A DNA stretch of 64,000 nt from Niastella vici (GTDB lineage Bacteria; Bacteroidota; Bacteroidia; Chitinophagales; Chitinophagaceae), in contig NZ_LVYD01000058.1 of assembly GCF_002077945.1 (NCBI RefSeq), positions 372,001 to 436,000 on the forward strand, in the 5' to 3' direction. Below the pieces are notes generated by a model, which did no database searches, was not told the DNA's origin, and saw nothing but the letters and a program-made list of their open reading frames with translations. A program made the translations under genes and the position numbers. Positions within the stretch are counted from its first letter, which is position 1, and each line of letters starts with the position of its first letter. This document shows, piece by piece, positions 54,814-63,892 of the stretch.

Positions 54814-56556
54814 ATGAAAAGAACATCCTTCATTATATTCATGGCCACCACCATGGCATTTGTGGCCTGCAAAAAAGACCTCGATCTGAAGCCTTTTGAT
54901 AAATTATCGCCCACCACGGCGTTCAATACCGAAAAGGACCTGCAGCTGTATGCCAATTCATTTTATAAAATATTGCCAACCGGTAATGATATTGTACGCG
55001 GCGATGCCCTGAGCGATTATCTCGTAGGCAGTACGCCGAATACCTATTTGTACGGTACCTTCAGTTCAACCCTGGCAACGGGCTGGAAATGGGATAGTTT
55101 GAGAAACGTAAATTATTTCCTGGAACATTATCAACAGGCCAATGTTACTACTGAAGCCAGCGGGCATTACCAGGGTCTGGCGCGTTTCTTCAGGGCCTGG
55201 TTCTATTTCGAGATGGTTAAAAAATTTGGCGATGTACCCTGGTATGGAAAAACACTCACCGTGAATGACCCCGATCTGTACAAAAAGCGCGATCCGCGTA
55301 CACTGGTCATGGATAGTGTGCTGGCCGATCTCAATTACGCCTGTGACCATATTCGCGATACCAAAGATGCCACGGCTTCACAGATCACCAAATGGGTAGC
55401 GTTGGCGTTTAAATCGCGGGTTTGTTTGTTCGAAGGCACTTATCGAAAATACCATGATGAATTAGGATTGGTTGCCACCGCCGATAAATGGTTGACCGAA
55501 GCGGTGAATGCGGCTGATGCATTGATTGCCTCAAAAAAATACAGCCTGCATACCAGTACGGCTACTACTGCCGATTACCGCGACTTGTTCAGGAATGAAA
55601 CGCCGTTGAGTGATGAAGTACTGTTGGCAGCGGTGAACAATAAATCGTTGCGGGTTTTCAACGATGCCAACTGGTACTGGACGAGTGCTACCTATGGCGG
55701 CCGGTTTAGTTTGATCAAAAAATTCATCAATACCTATCTGAAACAGGATGGAACCCGGTATACCGATCAGGCAGCATACAATGAAATCCCTTTTGCTACA
55801 GAAGTAAAAAGCCGCGATCTGCGTTTGCAACAAACCATTCGCATGGGCAGTTATACCCGTGATGGGGCTGTGGCGCCGCCCGATTTTACGTATACCTATA
55901 CCGGCTATATGCCGCTGAAGTTGACGCTCGATGCAAAGGCTACCGATGGGGTAGCTGAGAATTATAATTCCCTGCCGTTGATCAGGTATGCTGAAGTGCT
56001 GTTGAACTATGCCGAGGCGAAAGCGGAGTTGAACACTTTTACCTCGGGCGACTGGGATAAAACCATCAAACTGTTGCGTACGCGTGCAGGCATTACCAAT
56101 GCAACAATGCCAACCACTGTTGATACTTACCTGCAACAGAATTATTACAGCAATATTACCAGTCCGGCGCTTTTAGAAATTAGAAGAGAACGCGGTATTG
56201 AGCTGGTGCTGGAAGGCTTCCGGTACGATGACCTGAAGCGCTGGAAAGCCGGCCGCCTGCTCGAGAATCAATACGATGGCATGTATGTACCGGCCATGGA
56301 TACGCCTTATGACCTCAATGAAGATGGAAAGCTGGATGTGGCTGTTGTTACTAAAGTGCCAGCTACCAAAGTGCCCGGTGTTTATTATTTTATAATCGAC
56401 AATGCGCAAAACAAATTGAGTGATGGCACAAAGGGCCGCCTGATCCTGATGGATAATTTAACCCGCAGCTACGATGATTATAAATATCTATATCCAATCC
56501 CTTATGATGAAATCGTGTTGAACCCTGCGTTGGCGCAGAATCCTCAATGGAAGTAA
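54814..56556 (+). CDS. SusD/RagB-type nutrient-binding lipoprotein
   Basis: 580 residues. Lipobox MAFVAC gives a lipid-anchored surface protein with Cys at about residue 19. SusD landmarks: the mature start KKDLDLKPFDKLSPTTAFNT; GLARFFRAWFYFEMVKKFGD, the conserved TPR-helix motif; LIRYAEVLLNYAEAKAELNT; LEIRRERGIELVLEGFRYDD followed by LKRWKAG; and the C-terminus YLYPIPYDEIVLNPALAQNP. It binds the substrate on the cell surface and forms the lid of the SusC transporter encoded 11 bases upstream. A terminator follows, so the transcript appears to end here with only the two transport genes. Confidence 0.96.
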   Translation: MKRTSFIIFMATTMAFVACKKDLDLKPFDKLSPTTAFNTEKDLQLYANSFYKILPTGNDIVRGDALSDYLVGSTPNTYLYGTFSSTLATGWKWDSLRNVNYFLEHYQQANVTTEASGHYQGLARFFRAWFYFEMVKKFGDVPWYGKTLTVNDPDLYKKRDPRTLVMDSVLADLNYACDHIRDTKDATASQITKWVALAFKSRVCLFEGTYRKYHDELGLVATADKWLTEAVNAADALIASKKYSLHTSTATTADYRDLFRNETPLSDEVLLAAVNNKSLRVFNDANWYWTSATYGGRFSLIKKFINTYLKQDGTRYTDQAAYNEIPFATEVKSRDLRLQQTIRMGSYTRDGAVAPPDFTYTYTGYMPLKLTLDAKATDGVAENYNSLPLIRYAEVLLNYAEAKAELNTFTSGDWDKTIKLLRTRAGITNATMPTTVDTYLQQNYYSNITSPALLEIRRERGIELVLEGFRYDDLKRWKAGRLLENQYDGMYVPAMDTPYDLNEDGKLDVAVVTKVPATKVPGVYYFIIDNAQNKLSDGTKGRLILMDNLTRSYDDYKYLYPIPYDEIVLNPALAQNPQWK

Positions 56557-56581
56557 TAGGCACTGGAGGAAATTCAACAAT

Positions 56582-56613
56582 AAAAGGACTGTTAGCGATG
56601 GCAGTCCTTTTTT
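56582..56613 (+). terminator. Terminator after susD
   Basis: AAAAGGACTG pairs perfectly with CAGTCCTTTT around TTAGCGATGG, followed by further T residues, 25 bases past the stop. Just beyond it (56620-56670) a short GCG..GAAGAATG unit occurs twice. Confidence 0.9.
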
Positions 56614-56674
56614 GTTTTGAGCGGCGCCGAAGAATGGGCGAAGCCGAAGGTTCTGGGCGCAACCGAAGAATGAA

Positions 56675-57649
56675 CTACAGCCAGCCCGACCGGCGGAAAA
56701 AATAATAAAGCACAGCACAAGCACATAAAGTAAGGATCACCACAACCGGATAGCCATAGGTCCATTCCAGCTCAGGCATAACTTTAAAGTTCATCCCGTA
56801 ATAGCCCGCCACCAGGGTGGGTACCGCAAGGATAGCAGCCCAGCCGGCGAATTTTTTCGACGTATCGTTTTGAGAAATGGAGATCAGTGCAAAATTGGCA
56901 TCCAGCGCGGTGTTCAGTAATTCCCTCGTATTATCTACTATTTCATTGATGCGCAGCGCATGGTCATAGATATCGCGGAAATACGGCTGTGTATCGGGTG
57001 AAATAGCTTTCATATCAAACCGCATAAGGCGGTTGCAGATGTCTATCAGGGGCGATACGGCCCGTTTCACCAGCAGCAGGTCTTTCTTGAGCTGATATAT
57101 TTCTTCTGTTGTTTCCCGGTTAGGCGTTTCTTTAAATATTTTGTCCTCGATGCATTCCAGGGCCGATTCCAGTTCCTCTACTACCGGGAAGTACATGTCG
57201 ACTATAAAATCCATAATGGCATACAGCACAAATCCCTGTCCTTTCCCCAATAATTCGGGCATGGTTTCACAATGGCCGCGCACCTCGGTGTACGCCACCG
57301 ATGAACCATGCCGCACCACTACAATATAATTGGGTCCTACAAAAAAATGGGTTTCGCCAAAATGGATCTGACATTCCTGGCCCATCTTTGCCGTTCGAAG
57401 CACAATGAAAAGCGAATCGCCATATAGCTCTATCTTGGGACGTTGATGCGCCCGGTGCGCATCTTCAACGGCAAGGTCGTGCAGGCCAAATTCCTGTTGC
57501 ACCCGTTCCAGTAATGCTTCAGAAGGTTCGTACAAACCTATCCAAACAAATTGACTGGGGTCTTTTAATATTTCATGAATATCTTTCAGCTCAACATCGG
57601 CAGTGCGATGGCCGCCCGAATATGCCGCACAATTGACAATCTCTTTCAT
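56675..57649 (-). CDS. corA: CorA family magnesium/divalent cation transporter
   Basis: 324 residues. The long soluble N-terminal domain (FVWIGLYEPSEALLERVQQE; HDLAVEDAHRAHQRPKIELY) and coiled helices lead to two C-terminal membrane segments (FAGWAAILAVPTLVAGYYG and YPVVVILTLCACAVLYYFF). The universal GMN selectivity motif lies at 285-287 between them. CorA forms a pentameric inner-membrane channel for Mg2+ and related cations. The family normally has a basic C-terminal tail; here it is RRSGWL. Single gene, convergent with susD, no functional link to neighbours. Confidence 0.95.
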   Translation of the reverse strand: MKEIVNCAAYSGGHRTADVELKDIHEILKDPSQFVWIGLYEPSEALLERVQQEFGLHDLAVEDAHRAHQRPKIELYGDSLFIVLRTAKMGQECQIHFGETHFFVGPNYIVVVRHGSSVAYTEVRGHCETMPELLGKGQGFVLYAIMDFIVDMYFPVVEELESALECIEDKIFKETPNRETTEEIYQLKKDLLLVKRAVSPLIDICNRLMRFDMKAISPDTQPYFRDIYDHALRINEIVDNTRELLNTALDANFALISISQNDTSKKFAGWAAILAVPTLVAGYYGMNFKVMPELEWTYGYPVVVILTLCACAVLYYFFRRSGWL

Positions 57650-57750
57650 AACACGATTTTTTGCAAGTTGCTACTAAAAAGTTCGCATTATTTTTAATAC
57701 GTACCAAATGGCTATGAAGTTTTAAGTTTTTCCTGGTAGGCATAAAATGA

Positions 57751-57793
57751 ACTGGCGATCCTCCCGACGCGGCGGGAGGATCGTCAGTTTTTT
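57751..57793. terminator. 16-bp stem-loop, probable terminator
   Basis: ACTGGCGATCCTCCCG pairs with CGGGAGGATCGTCAGT (one G-U pair) around ACGCGG. A T-run follows on the + strand, but the only gene ending nearby is on the - strand (57831), so it may be bidirectional or a mobile hairpin repeat. The rest of the gap 57650-57830 is unremarkable. Confidence 0.6.
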
Positions 57794-57830
57794 AAGCGGT
57801 CGTTTTTTTGCGCTCAGTGGCCTGAATGTT

Positions 57831-58841
57831 CTACTGCCTGCTGCCGCCGATTATTAATTTCACCCGCTCTGTTTTGGTACCTATTGTAATGTTCGCTATA
57901 TATACACCGGCAGCTTTGTGGCTGGTATTCCAGTAAACGGTTTGTTCGCCTGCCTGTTGGCGCACATTGATCACTTCTTCTACTTGTCCGCTGATGTTAA
58001 CCATCGTAATATGTACCAGTTCTGGTTTTAACAGGGTATACCGGATAGTAGCCTGGTTCCCGGTTAAAGGGTTTGGATAAACCCTGATATTATTGTTGAG
58101 AGAAATTGCTTCGCCCGTTGTAGCCTCCCTGGCGGTTGCTGCTGATGAAGGCGCCGTACCATCTCTGAACGAACGCACCCGTCTCCATTTTACAACAGCT
58201 TCACCAGTGGTAAGGGTACCGTAATTCCCATACTTGTGGTAATTGGTAACAGCTTCATTATCGGCTATCTCGGCTTTTTTCACCCCATTGATATAAATAA
58301 TGATCTTATTACCCACATTTTCCTGAAGGTGTATAACGTTTATACGCACTTCTTTCCCATAAACATTAGTAGCCAGGGTTTGTCCCGCACCCCGTATCGA
58401 TCCCCCACTGGCTGCATAGCCGCGGATCATCAGCTCGGTAGCCCCGGAGGTACTGCCGAATATCTGCATCAGGCTTTCATCGTTCAAAGGTGAATAAAAT
58501 GTTACATAGCCTTCAAACTGCCGGCTGCCGGTGGAGTAATCGTTCTGTAACCTTATTTCAGACCGGTTACTCCGGTTGTCAAAAAGGCGAAAAGTTTCGG
58601 TTTCCGTGCTGCTATTATAGCTGTAATCGGCACAAACCGGGCTGCAGACTGATTTAGAAGAAGTCCATGAATAAATTTGAAGCCCGTCTTCATTATCCAG
58701 GTGAATTTTTTTCGTGGGTGAATATTGCACCCAGCCGCTGCCCAGTTGGGCATGCGTAATGGATGTGGAGAATAATAGTGCTGCAATGAAGCACAGTGCA
58801 CGCATAATGTTGCGTATTGCATAGGTAGTTGTAAGTTTCAT
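57831..58841 (-). CDS. Secreted lyase-like beta-sandwich protein with T9SS type A sorting domain
   Basis: 336 residues from ATG 58841; 22 further open codons upstream are rich in Arg/His and precede the real signal peptide (MRALCFIAALLFSTSITHAQ region). The catalytic-like region (~35-230) is a concanavalin-type beta-sandwich: NRSEIRLQNDYSTGSRQFEG followed by YVTF, SLMQIFGSTSGATELMIRGY and KEVRINVIHLQENVGNKIII. This resembles polysaccharide lyases of the PL7/PL20 fold, with the R-S-E-x-R strand in the place of their catalytic arginine. The last ~75 residues (IRVYPNPLTGNQATIRYTLL ...) form a sorting domain. Likely cuts or binds a uronic-acid polymer outside the cell; the specific family is not certain. 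Third gene of a co-directional set of T9SS cargo genes. Confidence 0.7.
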   Translation of the reverse strand: MKLTTTYAIRNIMRALCFIAALLFSTSITHAQLGSGWVQYSPTKKIHLDNEDGLQIYSWTSSKSVCSPVCADYSYNSSTETETFRLFDNRSNRSEIRLQNDYSTGSRQFEGYVTFYSPLNDESLMQIFGSTSGATELMIRGYAASGGSIRGAGQTLATNVYGKEVRINVIHLQENVGNKIIIYINGVKKAEIADNEAVTNYHKYGNYGTLTTGEAVVKWRRVRSFRDGTAPSSAATAREATTGEAISLNNNIRVYPNPLTGNQATIRYTLLKPELVHITMVNISGQVEEVINVRQQAGEQTVYWNTSHKAAGVYIANITIGTKTERVKLIIGGSRQ

Positions 58842-58922
58842 ATAGTGTTTTTTAAAGTGGGTGAGGCAGAAGTGACGCCTCCGCCTCACCCGTTTATTTT
58901 TGATCAAAAATTTAACTTGATA

Positions 58923-58990
58923 TTACTCCTTCAGTAACTTCTTTGTTATGATCTTTCCATTATATACCAGCTTCAGCAAATAAGTGCCGG
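58923..58990 (-). other. Out-of-frame continuation of the sorting domain of the upstream gene
   Basis: Read in the -1 shifted frame, this stretch encodes SIAGTYLLKLVYNGKIITKK followed by LLKE and a stop. The intact sorting domain of the 62210-63892 gene ends SAGVYTLKLTYDGKIITKK and LLKE. The dehydrogenase gene therefore lost register near 58985-59005, plausibly by loss of one GGCA from a duplicated GGCA, and stops early at 58973. Confidence 0.8.
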
Positions 58991-61900
58991 CAATTGATGC
59001 GTAGCAAAAATGGTGCGGTGGTTACCTGCCTGCAACCAGGCGTTCACCAGAACACACACCTGTTTGCCCGTGATATCATAGGTTGTTAGTTGAGCATGAC
59101 CAGCCACCGGCAGGGAAAATGTAATGGTACTGGTTTCCCTGAATGGATTGGGGAATGTGTTCAGTGCCGCTTTTGTTACAGAAGAAACAGTTGTTTCATC
59201 CGGCGCCATCGACCGCGCCAAAAGCGAGGCTGAACTGGTAAGAATTTTTACTTCGGTGTAACTGTTCCAGGCATTCACGCTGTTGCCATGTCCTACAATG
59301 CGAACGTATTTGGCGGAACGCGGTGTAATATTGAAAGTTTCCAGGTTCAGCGAAGTGCCACTGCTTACCAGACCCGATGCGGCAGTTGTCCAGGTAGTGC
59401 CATCGGTTCCGGTCAAAATATCAAAGGTGGAAGTACGTGTATTGCCATTATAGAAGGCGATCTGCACGCCTGTAACCGTAGTCGTATTTGCCAAACAGAA
59501 TTGGATCCATTGCCCGTCGCCATTGGCCGACCAGCGTGTATTGAGATTATTGTCAAGCACATTGGCAGGCACATTGCCATCGTTGCCACTGGCAGTAACC
59601 GGATCACAGGCAGGCGGCGGTGTACTGCCATCGGTAATAATTGATAGTTGCGGCGGGTTGGAACCAAATTCACTCGCGTTCCACAAAATGCGTGGATCAT
59701 GTGCGAGCTCGCTTTTCAATGCAAAGGCCACTTTTTTACGGCCTGCTGCCAGTTCGGCTTTTACATAGTTGGTTACATCCCAGGTATAATAAGTGGCGGC
59801 TGCATTGGTAACCGTGGTGGAGGCCAACGCGGCTGTTGAGGTAGCCGGTTTATTATTCCAGGTAATGGTGTTTTCAGTCCAGGTAGTGTTGGCTACAGAA
59901 AATACACCCACTGGTACGCTGGGAACTGTGGTAAGATCTACTTTGCCAAATACTTTCAACTGAACCGATGCTGCATTGCTGGTAAGCGAGGTAAGATCGA
60001 ACAGCAGGTACGATTCGCGGTTATTGTTTAATTGTCCGCTGGGTGATACCTTGGTAATAAGCAACGTTGAATCGGTGGTGCCGAATGTGGTGCCGGCATT
60101 GGTGCCATCGCGTACATAGGCATCGTGAACCGGTGTGAATGTGATGGCCGCTGGTGCTACCCTGAAGTAAGCGGTGTACGTAGTATCTGTATCTGTGATG
60201 GTGATATTTTGTGTGGCCGCCCCGCCATGTTCCCAATGATCGAACAAATAAGTAACGCCATTTACGGTTTGTGGCGATATGGCTTCCATTGGCCGCACCA
60301 TACCACTCAATGCAGGCGTACTATAAGGTGTGGCAAACGGTACATCATCTAATTTTATCTGTAAACCCGCGGGTACACTGCGAAGATTAAGCGTAGACAG
60401 CACCGGGAATATTTCAACATAGGCCGTATCGCGGGCGCCCAGCGCATCCCTTGCTACCAGGTATAACCGGTACCAGATATCGGTTTCAGTATGGCCTTCG
60501 GCCGAAATAGGGAAGGAACCACTGGTAACGCCATCCGCAATATCGGGACCCGGATGAATATGATTGGCATGATGAAAATCGACCCACCACTCAAAATTGG
60601 CAGCCGGTAAAGTTCCATCTTCCGCATCGGTGGCCGTGCCGCTGAAATTGATTACGGTACCAGCCCTGAATTTGCTGCCATTGACGGGGCTGGTAATAGT
60701 AGCCACCGGCGGTGTGTTGGGTTGTGTTACTGTTAACGTTGCATTATTGCTGGTAACAGAACCGGCGCTGTTGGTCACCACTACGCTGTATGTACCGGCA
60801 TGCGAAGGTTGTACATTACTGATGCTGTAAGTAGCTGCTGTAGCGCCTGAAATATTGGTGCCATTTTTTCGCCATTGGTACGAGGGCGCCGGATTACCCG
60901 TAGCGGTAACACTAAACGTAGCCGTACCACCCTGCGATATAGTGATACTTTGTGGCTGCGTGGTGATCACCGGCGCCTGCGTGCCACTGTAAATAATTTT
61001 ATACAACGCGTTGGCATCCCGGCTCAGGAAGTACAGGTTGCCATCTGTCCCCTGTTTAAGATATACCATTCCGCTGCCAAGACCCGTACCAAAACCATTG
61101 CGGGTAGGCGAAGCCAATGTTGGGTTAAGATTATCGATCCAGGAACCACAATAATCAAGGAAGAAATAACGGCCATTGTAAGTAGCTGGGTAATTGCTGA
61201 TAGCCCCGTTGAAGAAAGTGCCGCCGTTTATGGCGCAACCCTGTCCGGCCGGCGGTGGATCGTCCCTGTTAGTGGAGTATACATAAATGGGGTTGGTTAA
61301 ACCGGTACAGCCGCTGGTGCACATGCCTTCCTTATCGGGCCAGCCAAAATTGCGGCCGCCGGCAGTGGCGTCGTTGATCTCTTCCCAGGTAGAATTGCCC
61401 ACATCGTTCACAAAAAGCTTTCCGCTTACAGGGTCAGCAGCAATGGTAAAAGGGTTTCTCAATCCGTATGCCCAAACCCTGCTGCGGGCGGCGCCACCCG
61501 TAAAGGGGTTTCCTGTTGGAACCGTTCCATCCGCATTTATGCGCAACAATTTACCCAGGTAGCTGTCGAGGTTTTGCGAATTGGAACCTACCTGGTTCTC
61601 ACCAACGGCAACATATAATTTGCCATCGTTGCCAAATGCCAAACCGCCGCCGTTGTGGTAAATGGCGTTAAGCGTGGGCAGGTCAAGAATAGGGGTTTCT
61701 GACCCGGCCACATCGCCCGTCATGGTAAAACGGCTCACACGGTTATGCGGACCCGAGGTATTGGTGTAATACAGGTAAATGAATTGATTGGTGGCGAAAT
61801 TAGGATCAACCGCCACACCTATCAATCCTCTTTCGCCGCTGCTGTTAACAGTAAGCGTAATAGCAGGCGTTGATAAAAGGCTACCATTCTTTACTACCCG

Positions 61901-62104
61901 TAATTGTCCGCCCTGTTGACAAATCAGTACCCGGCCATCGGGCGTAAAGGCCATAGCGGTGGGGTTGCTTAATGATGCAGTGACCTGAACACGTTGAAAA
62001 TTGGTGGGCAGTGTTTGGGCCTGTACATTGGGGAGTACTATTAAAAGTACCATGCACAGGTTTAACAATGCCAGCCATGCTTTTAGGATGTTTGTTTTTT
62101 TCAT
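58973..62104 (-). CDS. Secreted PQQ-type sugar dehydrogenase with CBM96-like, discoidin-like and frameshifted sorting domains
   Basis: 1043 residues from ATG 62104, where the signal peptide MKKTNILKAWLALLNLCMVL begins. Residues ~35-370 are a six-bladed soluble-glucose-dehydrogenase/sorbosone-type propeller (NPTAMAFTPDGRVLICQQGG; RGLIGVAVDPNF; YHNGGGLAFGNDGKLYVAVG; VWAYGLRNPFTIAAD; NFGWPDKEG), which normally uses PQQ to oxidise sugars. Then an Ig-like domain (~375-460), beta domains, a CBM96-like domain (~690-830; YVRDGTNAGTTFGTTDSTLL), a discoidin-like domain (~840-975) and the start of a type A sorting domain. The last ~22 residues are lost through a frameshift: the frame ends QLPALIC while the true ending continues downstream. 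Without it, export or anchoring may fail. Acts extracellularly on carbohydrate by inference. Confidence 0.82.
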   Translation of the reverse strand: MKKTNILKAWLALLNLCMVLLIVLPNVQAQTLPTNFQRVQVTASLSNPTAMAFTPDGRVLICQQGGQLRVVKNGSLLSTPAITLTVNSSGERGLIGVAVDPNFATNQFIYLYYTNTSGPHNRVSRFTMTGDVAGSETPILDLPTLNAIYHNGGGLAFGNDGKLYVAVGENQVGSNSQNLDSYLGKLLRINADGTVPTGNPFTGGAARSRVWAYGLRNPFTIAADPVSGKLFVNDVGNSTWEEINDATAGGRNFGWPDKEGMCTSGCTGLTNPIYVYSTNRDDPPPAGQGCAINGGTFFNGAISNYPATYNGRYFFLDYCGSWIDNLNPTLASPTRNGFGTGLGSGMVYLKQGTDGNLYFLSRDANALYKIIYSGTQAPVITTQPQSITISQGGTATFSVTATGNPAPSYQWRKNGTNISGATAATYSISNVQPSHAGTYSVVVTNSAGSVTSNNATLTVTQPNTPPVATITSPVNGSKFRAGTVINFSGTATDAEDGTLPAANFEWWVDFHHANHIHPGPDIADGVTSGSFPISAEGHTETDIWYRLYLVARDALGARDTAYVEIFPVLSTLNLRSVPAGLQIKLDDVPFATPYSTPALSGMVRPMEAISPQTVNGVTYLFDHWEHGGAATQNITITDTDTTYTAYFRVAPAAITFTPVHDAYVRDGTNAGTTFGTTDSTLLITKVSPSGQLNNNRESYLLFDLTSLTSNAASVQLKVFGKVDLTTVPSVPVGVFSVANTTWTENTITWNNKPATSTAALASTTVTNAAATYYTWDVTNYVKAELAAGRKKVAFALKSELAHDPRILWNASEFGSNPPQLSIITDGSTPPPACDPVTASGNDGNVPANVLDNNLNTRWSANGDGQWIQFCLANTTTVTGVQIAFYNGNTRTSTFDILTGTDGTTWTTAASGLVSSGTSLNLETFNITPRSAKYVRIVGHGNSVNAWNSYTEVKILTSSASLLARSMAPDETTVSSVTKAALNTFPNPFRETSTITFSLPVAGHAQLTTYDITGKQVCVLVNAWLQAGNHRTIFATHQLPALIC

Positions 62105-62209
62105 ACAGATGGTTATTTTGGTTAGCAATGGTAATGCAGGCCCAGCCATGCAGGGGAGTAATGTTTCTTGCATGGTCAGGTCAATGCAGTAATTTTATTG
62201 TTCTTCTTA

Positions 62210-63892
62210 TTATTCTTTCAACAGTTTTTTGGTAATGATCTTTCCATCATAGGTCAGCTTCAACGTGTACACGCCCGCAGAAAGATGGGATGCAGCAAAC
62301 TGGGTTTGGTGAGTGCCCGCGGTCAATATGCCGTTCACCAGGACCGCCACCTGCTTACCGTTTATATCGTATACCGAAAGGTTGGTGTGGGCAGGTTTTT
62401 CAAGGGTAAAACTGATGGTGTTATTATCGCGGAATGGATTGGGAAAACTATTTAATCCGCTGGCTGCAGTGGCGGGTATGGTTATTCCGGTTGTTCCCTG
62501 CCGCGCGGTGGCAGCCAGGGTGATCGTTAACTGTGGCGCGTTGCTGCCGGTTTCTTTTGAATTCCATAATAAGCGGCCTGATGTTTCCTGCTGATTCTTC
62601 AGCACAAAAGAAACCTTTGTATGGCCGGCCGCTTTTTCACTTTGAATATAGCTGGTGATATTCCAGTTGTAATACCGGGCGGTGGCATCGGTGACTGTAG
62701 CGGTAGCCAATGCCGAAGTAGCACCGGCGGGTTTGTTGTTCCAGGTAATGGTCGATTCGGTCCAGCTGGTGTTTGAAACGGCATAGGCGCCCACGCCTAC
62801 ATTAGCATCACTGCTACTTTCTGTATGGCCGTTTACTTTTAGGGTAGCGCCCGTAACCGTACCGGTTATAGAAGAGATATCGAAAGTGAGATAGGTTTCG
62901 CGGTTGTTGTTTGCCTGGCCGCTGGGGGCCACTTTGGTAACCAGGTTAGCTGCATCGGTTGAACCGAATGCAGTCCCGGCGTTTGTCCCATCCCGTACAT
63001 AGGCATCCTGTTGTGCGTTCAAATTAACGGTAGTGCCGGTATTGCCGCCGCCCACACTGCTGGGGCACAGGCTGGCGCTGCTTTCCGTAATACAGAAATC
63101 ATTGAACAGCACCTGTTCATCGCGCAGTGCAGCATCCTTGCCGCGATAAACACCCCATTTGGGCCGGTTATAGGAAGCGCCATCGCGCCACATATCAAGA
63201 CTGTTGTTGCTGTAAGAAAGCAGTACCGCGCCATCGCTTATGCGCGTTAAGGTGATCTCAAAAGTTCCGGCGCTGCCATCACTGCTTTTGTATTTTACAT
63301 AAGCTTCCACCCAATTGCCTTTAAAGGGCGCCAGGTCGGCTTCTTTAACGGTGCCGAGGCTGCCGCTTCCTTCGCCCGAGCTGTGAATGATCTGGATCTT
63401 TTGCGGATTGCCGGCCCTGGGTGTAATGGTCATCAATGGGGCGCCGTCATCGCCATCAATGGCCTTGATCTGAAAAATATGAGTGAACCGGCTCGAAGGA
63501 ATAAAGCCGGCATCGAGCTTGAATTTCCAGCGATAGTAGGCCGTTTGTCCCTGGGTGTGTTGCATCTCGGCCGGCGAACCGGAGCCCCCTTTGATCTCCA
63601 TACGAACGCGGTCCTCGTTGGTACAACGGTCATCATCGGCCGTGGCGTGACTGTGAAATACAAACACATATTTCCCCAGGGTGTTATCAAATGCCTGGGT
63701 CACGTGCGGACCAAACGAAGGATGTTTACAATCGGGGTTCTCATTGCCGAATCCATTTGCGTCGATGAGGTCATAGGCAGTGCCCGAACCGGTAGCGCTT
63801 AAGGTAACCTGCGCCTGCAGGGGTGCTTTGGATAATAGTAATAGCAAGACCGTTGCGGTTGTAATGAACCGCGCAAAGTGTAAAAGTTTCAT
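62210..63892 (-). CDS. Secreted polysaccharide-lyase-like protein with CBM96-like and T9SS sorting domains
   Basis: 560 residues with signal peptide (cleavage after APLQA). Residues ~28-275 are a concanavalin-like jelly roll of the polysaccharide-lyase type: NEDRVRMEIKGGSGSPAEMQ, TAYYRWKFKLDAGFIPSSRF, THIFQIKAIDGDDGAPLMTI, TPRAGNPQKIQIIHSSGEGS, WVEAYVKYK and PKWGVYRGK. The R-x-E strand and THIFQIK core are typical of heparinase-I-like or glucuronan-lyase-like enzymes. Residues ~290-455 are a CBM96-like domain (AQQDAYVRDGTNAGTAFGST), closely similar to the one in the dehydrogenase gene 106 bases downstream. The C-terminal ~85 residues are an intact type A sorting domain (LNSFPNPFRDNNTISFTLEK ... 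KLLKE). Probably degrades a uronic-acid-containing polymer at the surface; substrate unknown. Confidence 0.78.
   Translation of the reverse strand: MKLLHFARFITTATVLLLLLSKAPLQAQVTLSATGSGTAYDLIDANGFGNENPDCKHPSFGPHVTQAFDNTLGKYVFVFHSHATADDDRCTNEDRVRMEIKGGSGSPAEMQHTQGQTAYYRWKFKLDAGFIPSSRFTHIFQIKAIDGDDGAPLMTITPRAGNPQKIQIIHSSGEGSGSLGTVKEADLAPFKGNWVEAYVKYKSSDGSAGTFEITLTRISDGAVLLSYSNNSLDMWRDGASYNRPKWGVYRGKDAALRDEQVLFNDFCITESSASLCPSSVGGGNTGTTVNLNAQQDAYVRDGTNAGTAFGSTDAANLVTKVAPSGQANNNRETYLTFDISSITGTVTGATLKVNGHTESSSDANVGVGAYAVSNTSWTESTITWNNKPAGATSALATATVTDATARYYNWNITSYIQSEKAAGHTKVSFVLKNQQETSGRLLWNSKETGSNAPQLTITLAATARQGTTGITIPATAASGLNSFPNPFRDNNTISFTLEKPAHTNLSVYDINGKQVAVLVNGILTAGTHQTQFAASHLSAGVYTLKLTYDGKIITKKLLKE

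Noticed and set aside
60125..61562. Several plus-strand open frames opposite the sugar dehydrogenase gene
   Set aside because: They mirror a well-supported gene on the minus strand and have no recognisable domains.
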